A DNA stretch of 64,000 nucleotides from Flammula alnicola (GCA_015499995.1 JADNRV010000167.1:1-64000); one strand, 5' to 3'; shown: positions 34,344-46,837, numbered from the stretch's first letter. Numbers and translations: made by a program. The notes: a model not told the origin generated them from the letters alone.

Positions 34344-36069
34344 CTAAACCTGTTTCCGCGCTCCAGCGTCACCGATAATAGAACTCGAGAACTCAAATCT
34401 CCCGGACTCCTCGAGGCGTTGAAGCAACGCATCCCCAAACGCCGTCATTGGCGTCAAAACACCGCCTTGTTGTGCTAGTGGCGGAAGAGCGTGGACATTG
34501 CTATTCTCGGCAGAGCTTGTGGCTTTGGCCTGCCTAGACTCAGAAACGGGTGGAAGGAGGAAGCATAGCGCGGATTCGGAAATCATGACTATGAAGACGA
34601 CAGCGGTGAGTTCACGGCACATAATCGAGAGCGGAATGCAAGTAAGACTTACTCGCTGACAGGAGATAGCCTGGATCGCCTTTTCCTTTGACCACGGTCT
34701 TGACTTGCACAGGAGGGGATGATGCGGACGATGTGATGTTCGTAACATGGAAAAATCCTTTTTGCATATTTCTTGATTGTCGTTACGAGGTAAGTTGACG
34801 AGTATCATTCGGGCGGGGGAAGAAGAGATCACTCAACTCGTCTGTTGGTCCATCCCCAGACTGAGGTAAGAACTTCTCCACAATTGCACGTATCTAAAAG
34901 TGAGGAAATTAGGATTTCTTTAAGTAAAGTATCGGGTATGGAACTTACTGGCTTGACAAGCATCATGCTATACCCGACTACGAGAACAGCTGTGAAGAGA
35001 AGCGCGGATACAGTGCCGGACGTGACCATAAACTCGTCATAGCAGAACGTGGAGCCATAAGATCTTATCGACGCTTCTTCGTCTTTTTCTGGATAAGGTG
35101 ACACGAAGTGAGATTTATTGAATATACGAGGAACAATAAATGGCACGGACTAGTCCTTGCTTCAAGCTCCAGAAGTCCGAATGTCCGCTGTACAATCGCC
35201 CTGTTTAAAGATGCCATGAAGAAAATGGCGCCCTTCAATGCCTTCGCATTTGGTATAGGGAGGTTATATAGGAAGCGGAAAGTGGGCCGCAAACCGATAA
35301 ATGGACTTAGAACATAAGCCTGCCTGGATTCCCTTGCAATTCTTTTGGGAATCTTATCCAGAGATACCATGGCAGAGGCTATAGTTCCACCGGATATGCC
35401 GCAACGGAAACGGAAACCACTTGTCGAGGGGCCAACGGTCAGGTATTCTCCTGTTGACGATGGACCGACGGATTTGAGTGTTTTGTTGGCAAGGAAGGCG
35501 GAAATGTCGGATGGAACAGAATCGAAGCCACAGGACGGCACGACGATGGACCCAGTTTTAGTGGCAAAGTAGTCGAATCTATATTTCACAAGCTTAAATG
35601 TGAGCTCTTAGATGCAAGTAAACGAAGGACTTTGAGAACACACTCAATGATAATCTTCTTGATCCAGGCTGCTTCTCCAGTAAGGTCGACGTAATGAATA
35701 CCACGTCGCACACACGCTCTGTTGTTTTAATTTCCTGGAACATGAGCCACGACTTCATCCTGCGTGAATGACAACGCACCGCACAACTGGCGTGCCCCAT
35801 AACCAGTACGGTCCAACAGTATTGATGACGACGCGAGTTTGGCTCACAGCTGCATCTATCTCATCCGGATTCGTCACGTCGACCTGGATAATCTTCACAG
35901 AACTAGGTAGGCTGAGTTGTTGAACAAGCTCTTTGAGTTTTTGAGGAGAGCGTGCGCCGATGGCTAATGAAAACTGGGACCGCTGTGGGTGCGCCGAGAG
36001 ATATCGAGTGATGAGGCCGCCGGTGTAGCCTGTCGCTCCGAGAACTAGAATGTCGGTCTTGTCTGCCAT
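34344..36069 (-). CDS. Saccharopine dehydrogenase-like oxidoreductase (membrane-associated)
   Basis: NAD(P)-binding oxidoreductase of the saccharopine-dehydrogenase-like/trans-acting enoyl reductase family; in fungi the substrate is generally unknown, with lipid-related roles suspected. Model: complement(join(34344..34588,34653..34771,34838..34893,34949..35088,35151..35578,35644..35718,35780..36069)), 450 residues, phases all consistent. The N-terminal Rossmann fold is ILVLGATGYTGGLITRYL. VVINTVGPYWLWG, HYVDLTGEAAWIKK and SIVVPSCGFDSVPSD are family hallmarks. A hydrophobic helix, SALLFTAVLVVGYSMML (about 285-301), suggests lipid-droplet or ER membrane contact. The C-terminus has GKGDPGYLLSA and QQGGVLTPMTAFGDALLQRL. 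It is not a lysine-biosynthesis enzyme by this architecture alone. Confidence 0.9.
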
Positions 36070-36482
36070 GGCGGTAAGGAAACGACAGTAGAGGATACGT
36101 AGGACAGACTTGTTGGGTGTGATGATGACGGTGCCGGGTGGTTACTGGCGCGTGTGAGCGCAGCGCTCGTGAATCATGATCCGGAGTGTGGTCCCGGTCA
36201 CGCGCAGTAGCTCTGAACTTCAACTGAACCACGCGGCGCCACGCGGGCACGACGCGTCGGTGACATCAAACGCGATGTCTTGAAAAATCCGTCGAATCAT
36301 TCGCTATACCGATGCCACTCGACCAACGGTTGTGGCACTCAAATTTACTGAATTTACTGTATCTACAGTATTACACTGTATGCTATACGGAATAGGAAGA
36401 AGTACAAATGGACATCAGACAGGATTGGCAATTATACATATAAGGTTATAGCGTTCACTGCAACTACATAACCGAATCATCT
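36070..36482. other. Intergenic region
   Basis: Upstream region of the oxidoreductase and 3' flank of carboxylesterase 2. No gene seen. Confidence 0.5.
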
Positions 36483-38484
36483 TCAAGCAAATATCGAAGC
36501 CAAAAACTCAGTCACACCAGATACCAAGGAAATTACACCGCACGACAGGCCAACCAAGATTCCTGGCGTGAATAAAACCCCAGTAGCATTTAAAGGGTTT
36601 CCGATCACAGCCAAAGTGTTTCCTCCCGGAGTATACAACGGCCAACCGAATTCCACCAACCCATGAGTAGGGTCTTTCGCAAATGCAACCCATGCGGCTT
36701 GCATATACTTGGAGAGTGCGATTTCGTCCGGTGTCGGAGGACCGAATGGACTTGTATTATATGTCCCGAAAACAATCGGAATTTCCGATGCGTGATAAGC
36801 GCGCAAATCCGGACGGGGAGAGATATTGGGGAAGACGGCTAACATACAGTTATGATCAACACAAGGTTTGTCAAGAATTATGTAGAAAGTACTGACCTTG
36901 ATACTGGTACCTCCAGGTTGGCACACCGGCACTGAAGCGTTGCTGAGCAGCGATAGCTGCTGGGCAGGTAAAGATTATCTATACGCAGAGCCCGTGGGTA
37001 ACTTTGCAATGATCTCACTACATTCAAGTTATAATGAAAGGTACTGACCTGGGTAAAAAGATCGGAAGCGGCTTGCGTGAGGATAGGAATTGTGAAATTC
37101 ATCGACAAGAGCTCCGAGGCAACGAGGAATATATCAAACTCGTTCAAAGTACTGCCTCCTAGAAGCGGAACTTTGAGGAAATTACCAGTTGCTGCGCGTG
37201 CAGTGGTGTCGGAGAACATAGTGACATCTGCGGGGATATTCAAAAATCAGCAAGTACAATAAACCCAGGTGGAAGTTATTTACTGTCAGTAACAGGACTG
37301 AAGGTGGTGTTAGTGCTTATAAGCGCATTCTCCAATGTTCGAAATGGTACGGCTTTCATGCAAGTAAGCTGAGTTGCATCAGATGCTAGAAGTTGAGAAT
37401 GAGCAATGAGTCACTTGACGCTTTTTGGATCATGCTTACTATTTCCACACCCAACAGTAGTTGCTACAGTATTCCATGCAGTCCCATTTACTGTTGGTGG
37501 ACTTGGAGTCGGACCTGAAAAGGTGATGCTCGACAATACGGCGAGACTTTAATGACAAGTATAAGTCGAAGAAAGGAAGAGACAAAATGGAAAGGGCGCC
37601 GCACGTCCCGGACTGTTCGATAACTCCTGTTTCGAACATTCAGCACAGGCCAAAGTGGAATGTATGTAGAGAAACTCAAGCACACCTTTCACAATCGTAT
37701 CTTGAGGATGCGCAAATGTGTACGCATCGACTGCACCGCTGCCTGCACTTTGTCCGAACAAAGAGATCCTCTCCGGGTCGCCTCCGAACGCTGCAATGTT
37801 GTCGTGTACCCATTGCACAGCTGCATCAACATCAAGCAAGCCAAAGTTCTGCGGTGTGGCTTGGCTAGCGAGCTGCGGAGCATTTGGCTGGCCAAAGATG
37901 TTAAGCCGGTAGTTGAGCGTCACGATAGTGATATCATCGTTGTCGCGCACGAAGTTGGAGCCGTTGTACTCAGCTGTATTACTCTATGATATAGTCAACA
38001 TAAATGGAGTCAACATACCAACTTGAGAATTTGAAAAGCATTAAAAACTTACAGTGCCAAACGAAAACGAACCCCCGTATATCCAAACCAACACGGCAGT
38101 GTTCTGCTTCCTAGACACGCTGGGTGCCCAGATGTTAGCTGACAAGCAATCCTCCGACTCTGGCACAGCAATGTTTTGAATCCCAACCAAAGTCAAGAAC
38201 TCGATGGCCCCTGCATTGAGCAGTTGAACACACGAATCACCGAATGTGGTCGCTTCGAAGGTGGAGGATCGAGCGGGCGGTTGGGTCGGCGCCTCCCAAC
38301 GAGGGGCCAACGCATAGGGTATCCCAAGGAATTGGCGAACAGTCGAAGCGGCGAAGGTGCCGGACACGGGGCCTTGTTCTGTCTGAATGAGGAGCCCGTC
38401 TCCTTGTGCGGCGGCACCAAATGCGTGGGGTGACGTGTTTAAGAGCGCAAGGAAAGCTATTAATCGTTGGTTAAACCTGCGCAT
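36483..38484 (-). CDS. Secreted type-B carboxylesterase/lipase 2
   Basis: Paralogue of the esterase at 11823..13761. Model: complement(join(36483..36838,36897..36978,37049..37227,37284..37385,37440..37501,37605..37626,37686..37983,38053..38484)), 510 residues. The exons of 22, 102, 179, 82 and 356 nt have the same lengths in both genes. The start is placed at the ATG 38484 because a TATA box at 38521..38527 lies too close to the earlier in-frame ATG at 38514. Signal peptide MRRFNQRLIAFLALLNTS. Nucleophile elbow FGQSAGS (Ser near 223), catalytic His in RAYHASEIPIVFG, and SEDCLSANIWAPS. The oxyanion loop reads IYGGSFSFG where the paralogue has IHGGGFVFG, a change that may alter substrate range. 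Substrate unknown. Confidence 0.88.
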
Positions 38485-38520
38485 TTCCGAATGTCCTTTC
38501 CTTGACACGAACAAGGCTTC

Positions 38521-38527
38521 TTTTATA
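38521..38527 (-). promoter_or_regulatory. TATA box of carboxylesterase 2
   Basis: TATAAAA on the minus strand, 37 bp upstream of the ATG at 38484 and only 7 bp upstream of the ATG at 38514, so it supports the downstream start. Confidence 0.65.
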
Positions 38528-38773
38528 CCCAGCCGAACCTGGACCTAAGGAAGCATGAGCCGCTGAAGCAGCGCCCGTCGTCAAAGTGCTGCGGGCCGGT
38601 ATTGAGGCGCATGCCAGTTATTTCTGTGTGGTTCACTGAGAGGGCGATGAACTATTGCAAGTTCTGTTCCTGGATCACAAATGTCATAGGCTATTTTTAA
38701 TGCCTCATACGGCAGTTATGCCGCGGTATAAGTAAATAAGCCAGCCTTCTGTTTGATGGAGTGAAAAGAACTA

Positions 38774-39350
38774 CAGTCGAACCCCTCATAACGCATACCC
38801 CTCGGTGGACGGCCCAGGGTATGCGTTATCAGAGGTTATGCATTAACAGAGGTAGGCTAAAAATAGATTCAAAATTCCATAGGCAAAATACCAAACAATA
38901 ATTAAAGTATTGGTGTTGAAATATGCCATGGAGAGTAATATAGGCCATTGTGAATAAATCTGTGAAGGAACGCTCAGATTTCCTTGGATACTCCCAGTGA
39001 GAGTGGTCCCATAGTCATTAGAGTCGTGTGAAAATCATGCCAAAGGGCGCGAAAATGGTAATTTTGCAGGTTAAGAGTATCAAAAAGGCTAGTTTTAAAC
39101 TGTCCATGTGGTGCATCACAGTGGGGGCGACCAGCAAACCAATTATTTGACCTCAAATTCAAGAATTTCTACCTAATATAGTGCCCAAAACCTATGCCTT
39201 TTGCCCGCTGAGGGGTATGCCTTATGCCTTATTGCGGACCTATGCGTTATGCTATGCAATTCCCCGCCCACCAACTTGGTGGAGCGATGGAGCTATGCGT
39301 TATAAGGGGTTATGCCTTATCAGAGGTATGCGTTATGAGGGGTTCGACTG
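38774..39350. mobile_element. Pogo/Tigger-like MITE
   Basis: 577 bp element with perfect terminal inverted repeats of at least 26 bp beginning CAGTCGAACCCCTCATAACG, flanked on both sides by the dinucleotide TA (38772..38773 and 39351..39352), the target duplication of Tc1/mariner elements. The CAGT...AACC terminus is like that of pogo/Tig-type elements. The ends are rich in repeated TATGCGTTAT and AGGGGTATGC motifs. No transposase frame is present, so it is non-autonomous. The inner part is AT-rich and unremarkable. Confidence 0.85.
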
Positions 39351-39352
39351 TA

Positions 39353-42140
39353 CCGGAACACAATTGGAGTACTCACACATATACTGCAGTCATGTCAATC
39401 AAAACGCAGTGGCACTGGCAGACTTGAGCCACAATTCGTGAGGTCTCGTTTATCGGCAGAGCAGGGACGAATGCGCAGTCTTCGTAGATAGAGATTGACC
39501 ATGAAACGCGTCAAAGAGGACGAAAGGAGAATGCTTTGATCAAGGATTCATCGTAAGAGATGGGGTCCAACTCCACATTATTGGGAGATGCAGCCGAGCA
39601 ACACCATCGGAAGTAGTCCGAAGTGCTGCTTGCCACTTGGTGCGTCAAACAAGTTCAGGATGGCAAAACCTAGTAAAACCAAACTCGTCGACGTCGTTGA
39701 AGCTTTGAAACGTTGAAGAGCTGGCCAAAAATTCCCAGCCGGACCTTTATTGTGAAATTTCGGAGAAGAGTTGGTTAGAAGAGTGCCACTCATCATGCAT
39801 CATGCGTCGTGAGGTAGGAGTTTCCCAGGGTGATGGCTGTTTTGGTAATCCAACATCGTGTCAACTTGAACCACCACCATGTCTCCAGGTCAGCTCCTCA
39901 TTCCTGGAACTCTTGCATTTCATCGCCTGCTAAATGTCTTGTCATTCACACCTGCAGTTCTCTCACAAAGACCACCGAGAACAATAAAAAGGAACCTCTA
40001 GATATTCTGACGACACATGCAACTACCTCGAAGAGCTCAAGGAACAAGGCTTTGGTGACGCCGCCAATTTTAAACAAGTAATTTATTCTATTGTCGATCA
40101 GGTTTTCTTCCGCCCACTCAGGCTAGGCTGTATCTCATAACTAACAAATTACGGCGCGTCAAGAGACTTTGGCTCCCATTCAAGTTAAGAGTACCTGTAC
40201 GGAAGTCGAGAAAAAGCTCTCCAGACCCTCGAATCCTCGAAAGGCAAAATAGCCAGGATTTATTGAATGTATGCGCTTTTTTCATCTTATCTCTTCTGTC
40301 ACTTCTAGCAATGTTCCAGGCGGTGTCGGACATGCTAACGTAGAAATGGTCATCCCCACCGCGTCAAAGATCAAGCACATCGTCAGAAAGCGTGATCTCG
40401 TAGAGTTTTTCCCCGCCTGCTGGAATCAATCAGTTGGTTTCACGCTGGCTCATTCGGTACATCTTTCCATTGCTTAAACTTATCCGCAATCTTGCAGGGT
40501 CTACAAACTATGGCTATGGAGGCCCATGGTAACTTTTCTAAACATTCATAGATCGCGTTGGGTTTGCATTCTTGAGAATAAAAACTACCTCGGGATAACA
40601 TCCACACTTCAAATGGGAGGTATGCACGTTTTTTGCGTTTCGGTTTCTCTCCAATTTAATCCACGATAGGATTGCGATAGGATGTCCGATTTTTTATTCT
40701 CGGGTGGGAGGAGGATTACGGCTTGAAGATGACTTCGTTCATCAAGTTTTGTTAGGTAAAAGGTTGAACGATAGTGATTTTTCTTCTTTTAAATTTGCAT
40801 AAACTCAGTTTTCATTTTACAGCGTTGAAACTTGAAACATCCATGAAAAATTTCCCATCGACCACTATGGTTTTTGATGCACAGCTTTTGTTGGAGGCGA
40901 TGGTAATCAAGAGCGATATATTCGGAGAAAACATTCTCGCACTACGAACCAATCGTCGCTTCATCCCGCCACTGCTATAAGCGCTAACCATGGAGTTTAG
41001 TGCTGGAAAGAAACCAGTATCGACTCAGGAAATTGAGAGAGCTGCCCGCCCGCCAGTCAATATTCTTGATAACGGCCATGATGGGTGCCTCGTCTTCAGC
41101 TTATAAAGAAAATATCCTGTCTGCATTCACCTCCACCCCTGCCGCTCCTATCAGAATCAGGCGTTCGATAGCGAAATCCGGGAAAGAAATAGGTGATAGT
41201 CCAATGACGACCAGCTCCATGGAACATTTCTTCAGGAAAGTTGAAAATCATTGGGTTGGACAAGTGCGTGTGTTTCTTCTTCTATAAGTCCTGGAGCTGA
41301 TTATCTGCGTCAAGACTTTTTTCTGAGAGCATGTCGCTACACCTACGGTTTTTTTAATCCTCACATTTTCGCGATGCCGGACTACACCGTACAGTGTAAC
41401 TCTGATCATGGCTGGCCGCAGATCTATACCTTTGTCCTCCTCTCGTCTTCTTTTCGAAAGGGTTCAACATATCCTCCCTCTAGTCACATTCGGCCGCGTC
41501 ACATTCGGCCGCATTGACCTTCTGCTTGGTTTGTTCAGATGCTACCTTTCGCTCAGTACTTGGCCGAATTCTCACCTCCTTTACCCAATGCAAACTACGC
41601 CACCATCATCGTGAGCACCACCTTTCGATGCATCGAGTGTACATATGCACTTTTGGACAACTACTCTTCTCCGAAGTATCTCATAGCGTTATTCGAGGCT
41701 GCGATGCAATGAGGGGCACAAAAACTCCAGGATTCACTCTGGGACCACAGCGGGCAGATATCTCATTCTCACCCAGGTGTTTCTTCTTAGGAATGAGAGT
41801 TGTGACCTTTCATAACTTCTGTTGACTATGGACAGAAGTCCAGCTATTCGTCTGGAACTGGTACAACTGGACAATGTTTGGGAGTTCAATTCCATTGTCA
41901 GTCGCTGTATTTGTTAAGGCTTGAATACTCTGACATCAGTTTACAGACACTGCTATCAAGCAAAGATACATACATGCCTAAGTGTTTCTATTGTGTATCA
42001 TCCAGCAAGAAATCACGGTGAATCTTTAGCTCTCATCTTTGAGTTTATGAACAGAATCAGAGAAAAGCGCTCAAGATTTTTTAGATGTTTTATTGTCTCT
42101 CATGATGATCATAAAGTTAAAGTAAAAGCATCTTACATTG
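39353..42140. other. Gene-poor region with possible gene remnants
   Basis: About 2.8 kb without a gene I can support. Short coding-looking segments occur on the plus strand, for example DDTCNYLEELKEQGFGDAAN near 40015, GHANVEMVIPTASKIKHIVR near 40330 and PDYTVQCNSDHGWPQIYTF near 41375, but they do not join into a model and I do not recognise them. They may be remnants of one decayed gene. Confidence 0.35.
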
Positions 42141-42229
42141 CCTTCGATAGCTCAGCTGGAAGAGCGCAAGACTGTAATCGGTTAACGTAAGCGATCTTGA
42201 GGCCACTGGTTCGATCCCGGTTCGAAGGA
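42141..42229 (+). tRNA. tRNA-Tyr (GTA anticodon) with intron
   Basis: The acceptor stem pairs CCTTCGA (42141..42147) with TCGAAGG (42222..42228), with discriminator A. The D-arm is GCTC...GAGC and the T-arm ACTGG-TTCGATC-CCGGT. The anticodon stem CAAGA/TCTTG encloses loop CTGTAA with anticodon GTA. A 16-nt intron (TCGGTTAACGTAAGCG) sits one base 3' of the anticodon, the canonical place for nuclear tRNA introns, and tRNA-Tyr genes commonly carry one. A T5 run at 42234..42238 fits a Pol III terminator. Confidence 0.93.
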
Positions 42230-42233
42230 CTTC

Positions 42234-42238
42234 TTTTT
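42234..42238 (+). terminator. Pol III terminator of tRNA-Tyr
   Basis: Run of five T five bases after the tRNA 3' end. Confidence 0.7.
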
Positions 42239-42458
42239 CTCCTCAACCTTGACCACCAGAGTTTGGTGAACAAGACTTCCTCTCTTTTCTTACTATGTTG
42301 ACGACATCAGGAATGGTTGATATATCATTAAAAATGGATGCGGGTAAACAAGCGCCCGGACGTAGACATGGAATTCAGTGCTTCCCAGCACCTGCGCGAT
42401 GGACCTAAGTATGCTCAGCATAATTAGTCTCCGAAGAATTCAGGAAACAATAAGAGTC

Positions 42459-43540
42459 TCATTCCACCAATTGGTATCTCACTCCGCAGAATTGCATAAA
42501 CCTGTTGAGGTTGTGATCGCGAGATTCAGAGGGATCTGGTAGTTCATAGTCGGCCATGAGGGCTTTGGTCTTGTCCCCTTCAACGATTTGCGAAACGTGT
42601 TAGAGCCGTAACATAACTACGTCGGCAAAAAGACGCACCGGCCAGGCTAAAAAGTCCTTTCAAATCCTTCGGGTAGATTGAGCTAACGTTTCCGTCCGCC
42701 ATGAACATCGTGGCGAGTGATTCATTTGGTTTATTAGACCTGAGTTTGCCATTGGCGCGACGACTCTCTCTAGTAAACGATGCCTCTCTTGATCCATACA
42801 TTTAGGAGAAAAGAAACATGGCGACTTACGAGTTATGCAACTTCAGGTTCAGTTCTTCGAGCTCGCGTTTGCTTGCTGCAAACTCTTCCTGAAGCTCTGG
42901 AGGGATGTGGTCCTTCAAGAGACACTCTGCAACTTGCTCCTTGACAAGCTCGTCGATTTGATTCGCGATCTCCTCTTCGACTGCCCAAGACCGTTAGTTG
43001 GCAGACAATGATTCATAATGTTGGATAATAACCTTGCTTTCTCATATTTTCCACGACTTTATTCTTCAATAGATCGTCGAGAATGGCTAGAAGAATCCAT
43101 TTGAAACGAGTTCCAAAACCGTTAGATACAAAAATGTCTTACTCTGGATTTCAACGAGGCCGTCCTTGTGTCTCTCGTCTTGGTTGCGCATTTGTTCGCG
43201 AAGTCTACACCAGTCAACTCTTCGCAGACGGCAGTCATGACATCGGGCCTACGAACTTTGATATCTCTTGCTTAGTCCCAACCTCGCCGAGGAGGGCGAC
43301 TTGCATCGTCTGTCCGTGCAGCGCATCGAGTGCAGCCTGCAGGCATTAACAGTCTACTCGGTTAGATTTCATCCACAATAAAACTGCAGCAACGCGAACC
43401 GTTATTCCATCCAATGGCTTTTGGAATTCTTTAACGAAGGCTCTCGTTTTCTCAGCTTCAAGATTGATCGAAATGGGGCTTTGGACCGGGGAAGTAGTCA
43501 TTTGAGTGGTGCTGGGTGCAGGAGGTTCAATGGTATGCAT
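42459..43540 (-). CDS. Conserved coiled-coil protein of unknown function
   Basis: I recognise the general type as a family of short helical proteins found in agarics, but no function is known to me. Model: complement(join(42459..42577,42639..42769,42830..42980,43033..43086,43143..43204,43242..43336,43400..43540)), 250 residues, every phase consistent. The sequence is mostly helical and charged: LREQMRNQDERHKDGLVEIQ, DDLLKNKVVENMRKQVEEEI, LQEEFAASKRELEELNLKLH. It ends with a conserved-looking tail (ESRRANGKLRSNKP, SSIYPKDLKGLFSLAGD, MADYELPDPSESRDHNLNRF). In-frame ATGs at 43645 and 43504 are alternative starts. A nuclear or cytoplasmic scaffold role is possible but unsupported. Confidence 0.7.
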
Positions 43541-43889
43541 GAGGCTGCCGCACACCAAAGTTGCTTTTTGAAATTCGTGACCACCAGATGATGTCACCGT
43601 GTAGTAGTGAGGCCCATGAACACCTGTATTCCATAGCTTCGCCATGAGGCCGTGGCGTGTGACTCCTTGATTTTCTCAGATGTCCTTTTCGGATGCCTTG
43701 GAAAACCTTCCGTCGCGCGCATGCCGTGTGGGGGCCCAAATGTGATATTTTGCTAAATCGGATGCATTCTAATCGCTACTAAATGTAAATAAATGACAAA
43801 ATGATGTAAGTTCGATACAATGTTGGAGTGGAGGGGAGTTGCCTGTCTATTAGTTGAATACACGAACATACCGAGGGTGGCAGAAGATA

Positions 43890-46837
43890 TCACAATGAGC
43901 GTGACGTAGATCGAGTCTTCGAAGGGTGTTCCTCTAAATGACCTTCCGCTTCGGGTGATTCTTCATCATCTTCATTTTCTTCCTCAGCCTCGAAGGGCAA
44001 TTTTTCCCCAGCGGCTGCATTCAGTTGAGCAGCCATTAATGCCCGGAAACGTGAATCTGGAAGGCCAACCTATGGTTTCACATTGTATTAGCCATGCTCA
44101 GTAAATAGGCATCAGGTGAGGAACTTGCCAGTTCACGATAAGTTCCAGATTCGACTATTCGACCACCTTCCAGGACGACTATACGTTCCGCACGAGCGAT
44201 CGTCGATAGACGATGCGCAACCAACAAGACCGTAGTCTGCCTTGCATGCAAGATCTTATCAATAGCATCATTGACCTAAAAGAGTACAGGTCCAATTGTA
44301 AGAATAGAAATGCTCAAGCCACAAATCCACTTACTCTCCGTTCGGATGTAGCATCCAACGCGCTGGTGGCCTCATCAAGGGCCAGGATGACTGGCTTTTT
44401 CAATAGCGCACGAGCTATTGCCAGTCGTTGCCGTTGGCCACCGCTCAGGCTGAGTCGTCCGACTAGGCGACTTCATGAGCACAGAGTGAATTAAAGCAAA
44501 GTCATACCACTCACTTTGGGTGTCAAACCCATCTGGCATGCCCCACACGAATTCACAATTTGCTCCTCTTGCAGCATCTTCAATCTCCTCGCGCGTGGCA
44601 CCTGGGTTACCGAATGCAATGTTGGAGGCAATTGTACCAGTAAATAGTACCGGATCTTGAGGGACAACACCAATGATCTGGCGCCATGATGTAGTCGAGA
44701 ATTCGCGAATGTCTGCCAGAAATATCCACGGTCAGATATTACGCACAGGCTTTGATGAACAGAGCTTACCCTTTCCGTCATAGGTTATCTTCCCGCGAAC
44801 AGGGTCGTAATAGCGTAGAAGAAGAGAATGCACAGAGGATTTTCCGCCACCACTTTCGCCGCTATCAACACAGAGAAAAAAAGGTTAGTTGGATAAATAT
44901 ACTCAAAAAGAGGGTACGCACACGATGGCAACACTTTCTCCAGGCGCCAGCTCCAGTTCGAAGTCCTTGAGAATTTCTACGCCCTTACGACTAGGATATT
45001 CGAAGTATACGCGTTCGAATTTGACGACGGCCAGGTGGTCCTTCTGCACCTCGTCGCCTTGAGCGTGCGGTATGGCAGGCGTCCTGTCGAGGACTTCGAA
45101 GACGCGCACGCCTGCACCAATTCCACGCATGATGGACGCCTAGGCAATAAATTGTCAGATGTATAGCAAAACAACTTGGAAATTCACCCACGAAGAATGA
45201 GCTTTTGGTGATTATTCATATCAGTCGAGTCAAGCAGCCTTAAACCAGCGAAAAATGGACCCACGTTAGCATCTGCAAGCCATTACCCACATATACAGTA
45301 TAGAGCAAAAGACTTGTGAGGTCTCCGACTGAAATGTCGCCGTGAGACACCAAGGTACCACCTATCTTCCTCTCAGTTAAAAAAAAATTGAAATGGAAGA
45401 AAATGACGAACCGTAACCGAGCAGTCCTAGAAGAGTGACGTTCCCGCTCCAACCCGTACTTCCAAAGAATATACCACTTGCAATGGCCTCTTTTCTTGCA
45501 AGCGTTAGCACCTGAGTCACTTTGTCGTGGAACTTCTTTTCTTCTTGAGGGATGGCGTTATAAGACTGAACTGTCCGCAAGGCAGAGAGAGCCTCTGAAG
45601 CAACCTGGAGAGCAAAAAGTTTAGCATTTCTGAGTCAAGACGTGTATTAGACGAACCTTTGTCATTTCACCCATAGCCTCTTGAGTCTTGTTCGAGAGCT
45701 TTTTCAGATAACGACCATAGAATACCTTTCGACGCACATATTAAGCGAGAGAACATTCAAGAAGAAACAGAACATACGGCGCCCAGAGATACCGGAGGGA
45801 CAATCGTGAGCATCAACACCGTCAATTGTGGCGAGACGTAAAACATAGCTCCGACTACCAGCGTGGATGAGGCCCCAATAAAGTGTATACATTTTGAAGA
45901 CTTACGTCCAACAGTAGACATGACAACGGCTCGAAGACCATCAGATAGGTTTTGAGTAACGCTAAGCAGATATATTTATCAAAAACAAGAGTTTCAGGCA
46001 ATTAAAATACGAACCTCTCGCCAACAATGCTTGTATCCACGCTTAATCGGCTGAGCACATCCCCTTCTCCCTTTTCAACAAATTCTACTTCTTGTCTGAG
46101 AGCTGCTGAATATGTCCGTTCCCGCAGACGTGCCACGATCCGTTGACCTGGGTGGTAAATCATGGATGTCACTTTAGGAAGGTCATTCTGAAAAATGATA
46201 ACCAACCTGATAGTCTCATAAGCATTGCACGACCGGCATTCGCAACAGCACCTAGAGTGAAAAGGAGCAGAAGTGCAGCGGAAGCTTGCCAAACGGAGAG
46301 TCCCAACGGTATTTGCTAAGGAAGATGTTAGTGATGTTTCTACGACGTGATCAAGAACATACATACAGGATTCATACTTGAAAAGAAGTCGATCAATTTG
46401 CCAATGGTGAAAGGCACGCTCATTGAAACCGCGGAAGAAAGGAGGAGTAACCCAATGGCTATCGACAGCGGTTTCCATTCTGGTCTGGCGAGAGAGACAA
46501 TCTTTCGGAAGGAAGACGCGTTCTGGGACCCTTTAGAGCCTGTTGGTGCAGGCAAAAATGGCGAGAGAAGGGGGCGTTTCTGGGGCGGAGCAGGTGAGGT
46601 TGATGAGGGCGGGGCTTGTGTCGAGTTAAATCTCCTTGCTTGCCAACTTTTGAGAAATATCGAAGTTGAAGGTGTCCCGAATGCAGCTCTACACTGAAGA
46701 GTCCGAGGTCCGCGACTGATTGTCAACGTAGCGTGGTAATTCCGACAGTGGACTAGCTTCAAAGTGTTTGGGCATGAAGCCTTGCCAAAGCTCGACACTG
46801 GTAGCCGTAGACACGACCAGCCCCAAATACCCAGCAT
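43890..46837 (-). CDS. Mitochondrial ABC half-transporter, MDL1/ABCB10-like
   Basis: Inner-membrane ABC half-transporter that works as a homodimer; yeast Mdl1 exports peptides from the matrix. Model with 15 exons: complement(join(43890..44069,44129..44275,44335..44462,44515..44712,44770..44861,44922..45139,45192..45201,45265..45361,45412..45604,45657..45725,45778..45854,45906..45961,46015..46147,46207..46315,46367..46837)), 725 residues. An arginine-rich targeting sequence ([17 protein letters not shown]) precedes six transmembrane helices starting near [19 protein letters not shown]. Nucleotide-binding domain: Walker [10 protein letters not shown], signature [10 protein letters not shown], Walker [15 protein letters not shown]-loop [13 protein letters not shown]. 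Exon 9 is only 10 nt (T-S-F-F), and the last intron begins with GC. The C-terminal tail is acidic. The copia 3' LTR lies 263 bp upstream of the start codon. Confidence 0.93.

Noticed and set aside
38484..38514. Upstream ATG at 38514 as start of carboxylesterase 2
   Set aside because: A TATA box ends only 7 bp upstream of it, so transcription probably starts downstream; the ATG at 38484 also begins a better signal peptide.
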